A stretch of DNA of 29,117 nucleotides, taken from positions 1 to 29,117 of the forward strand of contig CAZCXP010000012.1 in the NCBI GenBank assembly GCA_964502665.1, given 5' to 3'. This DNA is from SOKG01 sp964502665 (GTDB lineage Bacteria; Chloroflexota; Dehalococcoidia; SZUA-161). Of this stretch, positions 7,703 through 14,956 are shown in pieces. A program made the position numbers and the translations under genes. Each line of letters begins with the position of its first letter. Position 1 is the first letter of the stretch. The notes under the pieces are model-generated. The model searched no databases, was not told where the DNA came from, and saw only the letters and a program-made list of their open reading frames with translations.

Positions 7703-8836
7703 ATGGATCTTGGTTTGAGCGAAGAACAGGAGATGTTGAAAAAATCGGCCCGCGATTTCCTACAGAAGGAATGCCCCAAGCAACTGGTGAAGCAATTGGA
7801 TGAGAGCGAGGAAGGGTATTCGCCTGGACTGTGGCGAAAGATGGCCGGCCTAGGATGGATAGGGCTGCCATTCCCTGAGGAATACGGCGGCGGTGGCGGT
7901 AGCTTTCTGGACCTGACAGTCCTGCTTGAGGAGATGGGTTACAACATCCTGCCTGGCCCCTTCTTATCAACTATGGTTCTGGGTGGCTTGCCTATCCTGG
8001 CAGCGGGGAACGAGGAGCAGAAGAAGGAGTTGCTACCCAGTATTGCCAATGGAGAAGCAATCCTTACTCTGGCATTGACCGAACCCAGCGTCAGGTATGA
8101 TGCGGCAGCGGTCAGGACAACCGCCGATGCTCGTAGTGGCGAATATGTCATCAATGGCACCAAGCTCTTTGTTCCTGATGCCAACGTTGCTGACTTCTTG
8201 TTGGTGGTCGCCAGAACAAGGGAGACAGCGAATCCGGAGGGTGGCATCACCGTTTTTCTGGTCGACGCCAACAGCCCTGGGGTAAAAACGACTCTTCTGA
8301 AAACCCTGGCCCGGGATAAGCAGTGTGAGGTCGTATTTGAGGATGTGAGCGTGCCACAAAAGAACATACTGGGCGAGTTAGATCGGGGCTGGCCTATAGT
8401 ACAAGACATTCTGCAGAAGGCTACCGTGGCTAAATGCGCTGAGATGGTCGGCGGCGCCCAGGCTGCGCTCGATATGGCCGTCGCCTATGCAAAGGAGAGG
8501 ATTCAGTTCAACCGGCCTATTGGCAGTTTCCAGGCTATCCAGCACTACTGCGCTAACATGGTGAGCGATGTCGATGGTTCGCGGTTTGTCACCTACAAGG
8601 CGGCCTGGAAGGTCAGTGAGGGGCTACCGGCGACGATGGATGTGGCTGTGGCCAAGGCATGGACCAGTGGCGCTTACGGGCGAGTAACCCTCCTGGCACA
8701 TCAGATATTTGGCGCCATTGGCTTCACCATGGACCACGATCTGCACCTGTACTACCGGCGGGCGAAGGCCAGCGAGATGATGTTTGGCGACGGTGCCTGT
8801 CACCGCGCCACAGTGGCCCGCGAGCTAGGTCTTTAG
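7703..8836 (+). CDS. Acyl-CoA dehydrogenase-like subunit 3, probable non-standard catalytic site
   Basis: This 377-residue protein starts at ATG 7703 behind AAGAGGTGAGAG. The N-terminal DLGLSEEQEML, the FPEEYGG at 57-63 and the AYAKERIQF at 261-269 are typical of acyl-CoA dehydrogenases. The middle-domain substrate/FAD loop reads TEPSVRYD instead of the usual SEPNAGSD. The helix-G glutamate present in the two neighbours falls on Ala240, and the medium-chain-type glutamate position is Asp363 (FGDGACHR). This resembles the beta subunits of alpha2beta2 FadE pairs in actinobacterial steroid catabolism, where only one subunit holds the base. It may therefore work as a heteromer with one of the upstream dehydrogenases. 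Activity alone is uncertain. Confidence 0.85.
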   Translation: MDLGLSEEQEMLKKSARDFLQKECPKQLVKQLDESEEGYSPGLWRKMAGLGWIGLPFPEEYGGGGGSFLDLTVLLEEMGYNILPGPFLSTMVLGGLPILAAGNEEQKKELLPSIANGEAILTLALTEPSVRYDAAAVRTTADARSGEYVINGTKLFVPDANVADFLLVVARTRETANPEGGITVFLVDANSPGVKTTLLKTLARDKQCEVVFEDVSVPQKNILGELDRGWPIVQDILQKATVAKCAEMVGGAQAALDMAVAYAKERIQFNRPIGSFQAIQHYCANMVSDVDGSRFVTYKAAWKVSEGLPATMDVAVAKAWTSGAYGRVTLLAHQIFGAIGFTMDHDLHLYYRRAKASEMMFGDGACHRATVARELGL

Positions 8837-8852
8837 CCTGCATCGTGCAGGC
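8836..8852 (+). other. Perfect 7-bp hairpin at a stop codon
   Basis: GCCTGCA at 8836-8842 and TGCAGGC at 8846-8852 are separated by TCG. The stem begins on the last base of the preceding TAG stop. The stem is strong but no T-run follows, so it is not a textbook intrinsic terminator. It may serve as an mRNA processing or stabilising element, or a Rho-assisted stop, between the dehydrogenase genes and the second CoA-transferase pair. Confidence 0.45.
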
Positions 8853-8920
8853 AGATAGCAAAGGACCAGAGCATTGTAGGTAATACGGCCAATATGAAGA
8901 TATAGTGGAGGTATGCATCG

Positions 8921-9925
8921 GTGGTTGTGCTACAAGAAGGCAAAGGGAGGCTTTTCACGGACCCAGACCCTGACAAGGCAAGGGAGTTCTTCCGCAAGAA
9001 GTCACGTAAGATGACAGGCAAATTGATGAGCCTCAAGAAGGCCATAGAGGAATTTGTCCATGATGGCGACTATCTGGCTATCGGTGGATTTGGTGCCAAC
9101 AGGACGCCTATTGCAGCATGCCACGAGATAGTCCGGCAGGGCAGGAAGAATATGGGCTTTGCCGGCCACACATCCACCCATGATTTCCAGATCCTATCAG
9201 CCGGAGAGGTTTTCAACAGGGTGGATGTCGCCTATATCGTAGGGCTAGAAGCCAGGGGCCTTTCTCCGTGTGCTAGGAAATACATGGAGAGCGGCAAGGT
9301 GGAGGTCTGCGAGTGGACCAATTACAGCCTTTCTGCCAGGCTTAAGGCGGCAGCAATGGGCGTGCCATATGTGCCCACGCGCAATGTGCTTGGCACTGAC
9401 ACCTTCAAGTACAGCGGGGGTAAGATCGTCGAGTGCCCTTTCACCGGTAAGCCTTTGATGCTGCAGCCTGCCCTCTATCCGGACGTGTCCGTAATCCACG
9501 TGCATGAGTCCGACGTATACGGCAATGCGAGGATTCAGGGGATTCTGATTTCTGATGATGACCTCGCCAGAGCCTCTAAGCGCGTGATCATAACTACGGA
9601 GCGCCTAATCCCCAATGAGGAGATCCGCAGGGACCCCACCAGAACAGTTATCCCGTTCTACCTCGTTGATGCGGTGTGCGAGGTCAGCTATGGCGCATAT
9701 CCAGGTACGATGCCCTATGAATACTTCTCTGACGAGGAGCATCTTCAGGAGTGGTTTAGAGTGCAGAGTGATCCCGAGGAGTTCCGGAGGTTTCTCAATC
9801 GCAACATATATGAGTGTCCAGATCATTACGAGTACGTTCATAGAAACGGGGGAATGCAGAAGATCAACGAACTCAGGAGGAAAGAGCTGCTGATCGACAG
9901 GGAGGCGGAAAGTGGCCGGCTATAA
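8921..9925 (+). CDS. Family I CoA-transferase, subunit A (glutaconate CoA-transferase/IpdA-like)
   Basis: This 334-residue protein begins at GTG 8921, with GGAGG nine bases upstream. About 35 polar residues (DPDPDKAREFFRKKS) precede the conserved core, which starts at MSLKKAIEEFVHDGD and holds the GGFGANRTP loop at 55-63. Length and motifs match the GctA group better than the ScoA group used earlier in the window. Relatives include glutaconate CoA-transferase and IpdAB, a CoA-transferase fold that hydrolyses a steroid-derived ring. The C-terminal 60 residues are rich in Tyr, Asp and Glu. Its 3' end overlaps the beta-subunit gene by 14 bases. Which reaction is catalysed cannot be decided without structural comparison. 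Confidence 0.83.
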   Translation: MVVLQEGKGRLFTDPDPDKAREFFRKKSRKMTGKLMSLKKAIEEFVHDGDYLAIGGFGANRTPIAACHEIVRQGRKNMGFAGHTSTHDFQILSAGEVFNRVDVAYIVGLEARGLSPCARKYMESGKVEVCEWTNYSLSARLKAAAMGVPYVPTRNVLGTDTFKYSGGKIVECPFTGKPLMLQPALYPDVSVIHVHESDVYGNARIQGILISDDDLARASKRVIITTERLIPNEEIRRDPTRTVIPFYLVDAVCEVSYGAYPGTMPYEYFSDEEHLQEWFRVQSDPEEFRRFLNRNIYECPDHYEYVHRNGGMQKINELRRKELLIDREAESGRL

Positions 9926-10694
9926 TATGATCGAGATGATGATCTGTGTGGCTGCAAGGGAGCTTGAGGACGGCGCCACAGTAGGGGTTGGGACAGGAGC
10001 TCCCTGCGCCGCTGCCATGCTTGCTCAGAAGACCCATTCCCCAAACCTGGTTATCATGTTCGAGGCTGGTGGCGCAGATCCGCAATTGCCGGAGATGCCC
10101 ATATCAGTGGGGGACACCAGGACTTTCCACAAGGCCGTTATGGCGTCCAGCATGTGCGACGTATTGGAGTCATGTTGCAGGGGTTTTGTAGACTATACAT
10201 TCTTGGGGGGCGCGCAGATTGACATGTACGGCAACTTGAACTCCACCATGATTGGCGCTGATCACAGCAAGCCGAAAGTGCGATTCCCGGGCAGCGGTGG
10301 GGCCAATGACTTTGCATCGTTTTGCTGGAGGACAATGGTGATGACGGTTCAGGACGCCAGGCGCTTCGTGGAGAAGCTGGATTTCATCACCACCCCGGGC
10401 TGGCTTGAAGGAGGGGACTCCAGGGCCAAGTCAGGCCTGCCCCTGGATACAGGGCCGTACAAGATCATCACCGATATGGGGATCATGGACTTTGAGGCCG
10501 AGAGCAAGCGCATGCGGGTAATATCCATCAACCCTGGATACTCGTTCAAGGATGTTCAGGATAACTGCGGCTTTGAGCTGCTCCAAGCACCGGAGATCGC
10601 GGAGACCAGGCCCCCCACCGAAGAGGAATTGACGATACTCAGGGAAGAGGTCGACCCCTACAGGTACATAATAGGCAGGCAGGCCCAGACCTGA
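9912..10694 (+). CDS. Family I CoA-transferase, subunit B (glutaconate CoA-transferase/IpdB-like)
   Basis: This 260-residue protein starts at GTG 9912, with GGAGG six bases upstream inside the alpha-subunit gene. It shows GVGTGAPCAAAMLA at 25-38, a FEAGG motif with Glu51 where GctB carries its catalytic glutamate, then FLGGAQIDMYGNLN and FPGSGGANDFASF, all typical of the GctB group. Retention of the glutamate favours true CoA transfer over the IpdAB hydrolase reaction, though residue alignment by eye is not conclusive. With the ScoAB-type pair, the cluster holds two unrelated-in-detail CoA-transferases, suggesting that two different carboxylic acids are activated or released. Confidence 0.85.
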   Translation: MAGYNMIEMMICVAARELEDGATVGVGTGAPCAAAMLAQKTHSPNLVIMFEAGGADPQLPEMPISVGDTRTFHKAVMASSMCDVLESCCRGFVDYTFLGGAQIDMYGNLNSTMIGADHSKPKVRFPGSGGANDFASFCWRTMVMTVQDARRFVEKLDFITTPGWLEGGDSRAKSGLPLDTGPYKIITDMGIMDFEAESKRMRVISINPGYSFKDVQDNCGFELLQAPEIAETRPPTEEELTILREEVDPYRYIIGRQAQT

Positions 10695-10799
10695 AGGCGT
10701 ATTTTGGAGAGGAGCCGCAGCACAAGGGGATCGAGCTCTGACGGAAGGAATGGAATCACACCCGTAAGTCCCTGGAAGTGAGACAAAGGAGGGAGGCTC

Positions 10800-11603
10800 A
10801 TGGCGCATCATAAGATGACGGGTGGGGGGCTGGCGCCGGTTGGACGAATCCAGTTGCTGCTACACACTCTCTACGCCAGATATGAGCCCTTGATCCTGAA
10901 GGTGTTAGACGCAACACTGCGCTTCTTCTTGAAGGTGAGAGGAAGGCCCATCCTGGTGCTATTGTCCCGGCTGCTCGGCCGCTTTCTTCCCACGGGGGAG
11001 GTGGTCACCGTCGAGCGGGCAACGGACTTCATAGATGCCATATCGGGTCTCGAGAACACACAGATCGCTGTGGGCCCTTGCCGGTGCCAGGAAGCCCTGG
11101 GGAAAAGGGAGGGAACCTTCGTAAAGGATATGGTGGTTCTATATGGCGCCGAGGCGTACAAGAGGGCCAGCGACGAGTATACGGACCTGACCCCCGAGGA
11201 GGCAAAGAGGCTTCTCCGTGAGCTTCACCAAGAGGGAGTGATACCCACTTTTTTCGCGTGCATGGGCTCCGGGGAATGGATGTTTGCCATATGCGGCTGC
11301 GAGAGGAACATATGCTTCCCCTTCAGGGCTCATCAGGCGGCAGGAGGGGTGCTTGGCCCAGGGCCGGACATAGTAGCCCTTGACAGCGAGAAGTGCACCG
11401 CCTGCGGTATGTGCGTGGAGCGCTGCCACTTCGGCGCAAATCACTTGGTGAATGGGGTTAGCCATGTCGATCTCACAAAATGCTATGGATGCGGGCTCTG
11501 CGTCTCCACCTGCTCTGGAGGGGCGAGGACGATGGTGAAAAGGGAGGGCTACCGCAACCGGTATTACCCCGTTGACCTGGTGAGCAAAGCAGCCGGCAGC
11601 TAG
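10800..11603 (+). CDS. 4Fe-4S polyferredoxin-like protein with extra cysteine cluster
   Basis: This 267-residue protein starts at ATG 10800 behind AAAGGAGGGAGG. The N-terminal 60 residues hold two amphipathic or hydrophobic helices without a clear signal peptide. The middle part has CRC at 94-96 and Cys154, Cys165, Cys167 and Cys172. The C-terminal part has two classical [4Fe-4S] motifs, CTACGMCVERC (199-209) and CYGCGLCVSTC (228-238). It probably carries electrons for the acyl-CoA pathway or an associated oxidoreductase. The extra cysteines could hold a third cluster or zinc. A 105-base gap separates it from the CoA-transferase gene, so it may still be in the same transcript. A specific partner cannot be named. 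Confidence 0.8.
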   Translation: MAHHKMTGGGLAPVGRIQLLLHTLYARYEPLILKVLDATLRFFLKVRGRPILVLLSRLLGRFLPTGEVVTVERATDFIDAISGLENTQIAVGPCRCQEALGKREGTFVKDMVVLYGAEAYKRASDEYTDLTPEEAKRLLRELHQEGVIPTFFACMGSGEWMFAICGCERNICFPFRAHQAAGGVLGPGPDIVALDSEKCTACGMCVERCHFGANHLVNGVSHVDLTKCYGCGLCVSTCSGGARTMVKREGYRNRYYPVDLVSKAAGS

Positions 11604-11692
11604 GAGGTCCTGCTGAAGTTTGCGCCCAATGACGGCATGAAGGCTATGCTCCACCTGCTGGCGTCCACGGAATCGGCGACATCGGCCACCCC

Positions 11693-11706
11693 CACACTTA
11701 GGTGTG
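11693..11706. terminator. Weak hairpin between convergent genes
   Basis: CACAC at 11693-11697 and GTGTG at 11702-11706 form a five-base stem with a four-base loop in the 113-base gap between the convergent ferredoxin-like and DUF1667 genes. There is no T-run on either side, so its role as a terminator is weakly supported. Nothing else recognisable lies in the gap. Confidence 0.2.
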
Positions 11707-11716
11707 ACCTATCTAT

Positions 11717-12106
11717 CTAGACAAGCTTGCCTTTCCTCTCTCGTTCCATGGTTCTGGTGGCTACAATATTTGCGCCAGTGCCAGCAACATCGCTAATTAT
11801 CAGATCAGACATCTTCACAGGTGCCTGCAATTCGATATTTGCGAGTTCTTTCATCACCGCGAACAGCAATCGCTTTGGGATTGGTCTATCGCTGCGAACC
11901 GGAAGCATCGCCCACTCCGCCCCCTTTATACGAATGGTCGTGGTCAATATGCGCATCGGCTCCTCCAGTTCCTGCAGCACGAATTCTTTCCCCTTTGCGC
12001 ATTTGCTTCCTTCAATAGAAACAACGTCGCTGTCCTTAAGCTCTACGTCGATCTCGCAGCCAATAGGACAAACAACACAGGTGAAGTGTTCCTTCTCTAC
12101 ATCCAT
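11717..12106 (-). CDS. DUF1667 protein (redox cluster accessory)
   Basis: This 129-residue protein has four N-terminal cysteines, Cys10, Cys13, Cys17 (CVVCPIGC) and Cys36 (GSKCAKG). This is the DUF1667 pattern, which could bind an iron-sulfur cluster or zinc. Members of this family are regularly encoded beside glycerol kinase and FAD-dependent glycerol-3-phosphate dehydrogenase-like proteins in anaerobes. It starts two bases after the stop of the upstream oxidoreductase gene (12109-13353) and is the last gene of the minus-strand operon. It is most likely a small electron-transfer or assembly subunit of the neighbouring FAD enzymes. Its exact function is not known for the family. Confidence 0.85.
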   Translation of the reverse strand: MDVEKEHFTCVVCPIGCEIDVELKDSDVVSIEGSKCAKGKEFVLQELEEPMRILTTTIRIKGAEWAMLPVRSDRPIPKRLLFAVMKELANIELQAPVKMSDLIISDVAGTGANIVATRTMERERKGKLV

Positions 12107-12108
12107 GC

Positions 12109-13353
12109 TTATCTCTCTGTTATATCGACCTTGATGGATTCGGTAACGCCCTCCAGTTTGTCCTTGGGCACCTTCAGTCTAATCATCTCGTTTGGCCTGG
12201 CGTATAGTCTCTTAATGTGCATTTCGAGAGGGGAAACCTCTATTCTCACGGGGCCCTCGACTGGCTTGGCACACCTGATAAACAAAACAAGGTCGTCTTC
12301 AAAAGAATATCGCTGAGGGAAGAGCACTCTCACGTTTTCTCCCGCAACTACATCAATCGAGTTGCTCTCTTTCTTCCGGGCCCCCGCTGCAAATCTGGCA
12401 GCGCTCCTGCCGGCGGCCATGCCAGTTTCGGCAACATAGTCCACCAGGTCGAATACGGTGGAGACATTGCCGCAGGAGAATATTCCGGGCACCGCTGTTT
12501 CCATTGTCTCTGTGGTAGCAGGTCCTCTTGTAATTGGGCTAAGTTCTATTCCAGCTCCTGTTGATAGCTCATTCTCGGGGATTAATCCTACGGAAAGAAG
12601 CAAAGTATCGCAGGGTATGAATTCTTCACTACCTCTCATTGGCTGCATTCTACCGTCAACTTTGGATACCACAACACCCTCTACGCGCTCCCTGCCTCGT
12701 ATCTCAGTTACCGTGTGAGACAGACAGAGAGGGATATTGAAGTCATTGAGGCACTGAACGATATTTCTCTTCAATCCTCCGGGGTAGTCCATTATTTCAT
12801 AAACGCCTTTGACTTGAGCGCCCTCCAGGGTGAGCCTCCTCGCCATTATGAGTCCGATGTCCCCGGAGCCGAGGATAACAACCTCTTTCCCAGGAAGATA
12901 CCCATCGATATTGACAAATCTTTGAGCCACTCCCGCGGTATATACGCCGGCTGGGCGTGTGCCTGGGATGTTAATGCTTCCTCGGGCACGTTCCCGGCAT
13001 CCCATAGCAAGCACAACACTCTTTGATCTTATCTGGAACACGCCATTCTCGGGATTCACTGCTGTAATAGTCCTATCCGGCGAGAGGCCAGTCACCATTG
13101 TATTCAGGAAGTAGCGCACGTTTGTTTCCTCTATCTCTCCAATAAGGCGCTCCGCATACTCAGGACCGGTGTAGTCTTTCTTAAACTGCTCCAAACCAAA
13201 GCCGTTGTGTATGCACTGTTTCAAGATGCCACCCAGCTCCTCCTCTCTCTCAAGGAGAAGAACACTCTTTGCCCCACTCTTCTCAGCATGGAGTGCGGCA
13301 GTAAGCCCAGCAGGGCCGCTTCCTATTACAGTTACATCAGCTTCCATTCGCAT
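12109..13353 (-). CDS. FAD/NAD(P)-dependent oxidoreductase of the glycerol-3-phosphate-dehydrogenase cluster type
   Basis: This 414-residue protein has two nucleotide-binding folds. The N-terminal FAD site is TVIGSGPAGLTAA (residues 8-20) and the NAD(P) site is VVILGSGDIGLIMARRL around 158-174. A ...CGNVSTVFDLVDYV stretch near the C-terminus closes the FAD fold as in disulfide-reductase-like enzymes. No redox-active CxxC pair is seen. Proteins of this type accompany DUF1667 and GlpA-like proteins, and would pass electrons between NAD(P)H and the flavin or iron-sulfur partners. Two in-frame ATGs (13353 and 13347) are equally usable, and GGAAGG lies about ten bases before the first. It is separated by 44 bases from the kinase gene upstream. 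Confidence 0.85.
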   Translation of the reverse strand: MRMEADVTVIGSGPAGLTAALHAEKSGAKSVLLLEREEELGGILKQCIHNGFGLEQFKKDYTGPEYAERLIGEIEETNVRYFLNTMVTGLSPDRTITAVNPENGVFQIRSKSVVLAMGCRERARGSINIPGTRPAGVYTAGVAQRFVNIDGYLPGKEVVILGSGDIGLIMARRLTLEGAQVKGVYEIMDYPGGLKRNIVQCLNDFNIPLCLSHTVTEIRGRERVEGVVVSKVDGRMQPMRGSEEFIPCDTLLLSVGLIPENELSTGAGIELSPITRGPATTETMETAVPGIFSCGNVSTVFDLVDYVAETGMAAGRSAARFAAGARKKESNSIDVVAGENVRVLFPQRYSFEDDLVLFIRCAKPVEGPVRIEVSPLEMHIKRLYARPNEMIRLKVPKDKLEGVTESIKVDITER

Positions 13354-13397
13354 ATCTCACTAACCTTCCAAAGCCGATTGACACGCTATTCAAAGTG

Positions 13398-14948
13398 TCA
13401 TGTTACCTTTGGGTAGCCTGTGATTTCCGCGATTTTGTTGTGTAACGGGGAAAGCGCGGGATACATCTTCTTGTACACTTCATTGAACAACCTGTCATAA
13501 ATCTTCGCATTATCGGGGCGGGGCATGAAGGTCTCCTTTACTCTCACCATATTGCCTACAGCTTCGGGGAAGCTGTCATAGATCTTCAAGGCAACGGTGG
13601 CATCGATTGCAGCGCCCAGCGCGGAAAGATTGCTTGTGTGCAGTCTGCACGTGCGGAGGCCAAAGACGTCAGCGGTGATTTGCATGATCTCATCGCTTTT
13701 TGAGCCTCCGCCACCGACCCTCAACTCCCTGATCTTACTTCCTGAACGCTTTTCAATTATCTCCTTTAATCTGCGCAATTCATATGCAATGCCTTCAATG
13801 GTTGCCCGGTAGATGTGCGTTCTTGTGTGCTCTCCAGAGAATCCTATGATGGCGCCCTTGGAAGGGGGGTCATTCTTGAGTGGGTGCCAATAAGGCTGGA
13901 GAATCAGGCCCATGGAACCGGGAGGGATTTCCTCCATTTTCCTGTTCAACAAATCCTCTGGCTCTATCCCCAGTTTCTCCGCCTCTTCCTCCTCACATTT
14001 GCCAAACTCGCTTCTGAACCAGGAGACCATCCAGTATCCTTTCCCCACAAAGCCTTCGAGCACCCAATGCTTCGGAATTGCTGCTCCAAAGGTGAAGAAA
14101 TCCATCTTGGGATGCTCCACATATTTGTTCGATAGTACTTCAATGACCGCAGCCGTTCCGTAGCTGATTTCGGCGATATCGTTGCTTATTGCGCCAGCGC
14201 CCAGTAGCTCTGACTGTTTGTCCCCCGCTCCGATGATTACGGGGAGCCCTTGTGGTACACCGAAGTTCCTTGCTCCCTCCTCCGAAACCTCCCCAGCGAT
14301 CTCAGCCGGTGAAACAAGCGGAGGTAGCTTCTCTCGCTCAACCCCGAGAATCTTGTACACTATCTCCCAGGGATGCCACCGAAGTCCCTTGAAGTCGATG
14401 GGGAGGATCGCCACTATGGAGGAGCTGTCTTTGAACTGGCTGGTTAGTGCGTGAAAGATATAGGATGTGATGGTGAGGTAGATGTATGTCCCGTTGTAGC
14501 TTTCCGGTTCGTACTTCCTGAGCCAGTTAAGCGGGGACCTTCTCTGATACTCCTTCAGCTTCGCCATCATTCCTGAGATTCGGAACGCCAGTGACATAAC
14601 CGGGCCACCGGGGAGCTTGAGCCCCTCTGTTTTGCGCTCATCGAGCCAGGTGATTGCGGGTCGAACCGGTCTGCCGTTTTCATCAACGGGCACGATTGTG
14701 CTTCTGTGGGTGGTGATAGCAACGGCAGCGAGCTCATCTCCGGGAACACGGGAATTTTCCACCGCACTCTTCGTTACCATCTGGGTGATTCTCAGATACT
14801 CCGCCGCGTCCTGCTCGGCAAAATCGGGTTGAGTAGCAAAATACGGGCTCACGGGATATGCCTCGCCATATACCTCATTCCCCTTTTCATCAAAGATGAA
14901 TGCCTTTATGTTCTGCGTTCCCCCATCGATGACAACAAAATGCTTCAT
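13398..14948 (-). CDS. FGGY-family carbohydrate/polyol kinase
   Basis: This 516-residue protein has the FGGY two-domain ribokinase/hexokinase fold. The N-terminal phosphate loop is DGGTQNIKAFIFD (8-20), the catalytic aspartate is probably Asp243 in GAGDKQSE, and the C-terminal GGGSKSDEIMQITADVFG resembles the FGGY signature. Length is normal for glycerol or xylulose kinases. The glycerol-kinase substrate loop is not evident and DGGTQN replaces the usual DxGTTS, so the substrate may not be glycerol. Its placement between FAD dehydrogenase genes suggests that the kinase product feeds the GlpA-like dehydrogenase. The start is ATG 14948, eight bases after the upstream stop. Confidence 0.88.
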   Translation of the reverse strand: MKHFVVIDGGTQNIKAFIFDEKGNEVYGEAYPVSPYFATQPDFAEQDAAEYLRITQMVTKSAVENSRVPGDELAAVAITTHRSTIVPVDENGRPVRPAITWLDERKTEGLKLPGGPVMSLAFRISGMMAKLKEYQRRSPLNWLRKYEPESYNGTYIYLTITSYIFHALTSQFKDSSSIVAILPIDFKGLRWHPWEIVYKILGVEREKLPPLVSPAEIAGEVSEEGARNFGVPQGLPVIIGAGDKQSELLGAGAISNDIAEISYGTAAVIEVLSNKYVEHPKMDFFTFGAAIPKHWVLEGFVGKGYWMVSWFRSEFGKCEEEEAEKLGIEPEDLLNRKMEEIPPGSMGLILQPYWHPLKNDPPSKGAIIGFSGEHTRTHIYRATIEGIAYELRRLKEIIEKRSGSKIRELRVGGGGSKSDEIMQITADVFGLRTCRLHTSNLSALGAAIDATVALKIYDSFPEAVGNMVRVKETFMPRPDNAKIYDRLFNEVYKKMYPALSPLHNKIAEITGYPKVT

Positions 14949-14956
14949 CCTCTCAC

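Noticed and set aside
10695..10799. Short frame reading KAYFGEEPQHKGIEL between the CoA-transferase and ferredoxin-like genes
   Set aside because: It has no start and is only about 16 codons long. It may be chance.
11604..11716. Protein-like stretch (LLKFAPNDGMKAMLHLLAS) after the ferredoxin-like gene
   Set aside because: It has no start codon with a ribosome site and no recognisable family. It could be a remnant, but the evidence is too thin.
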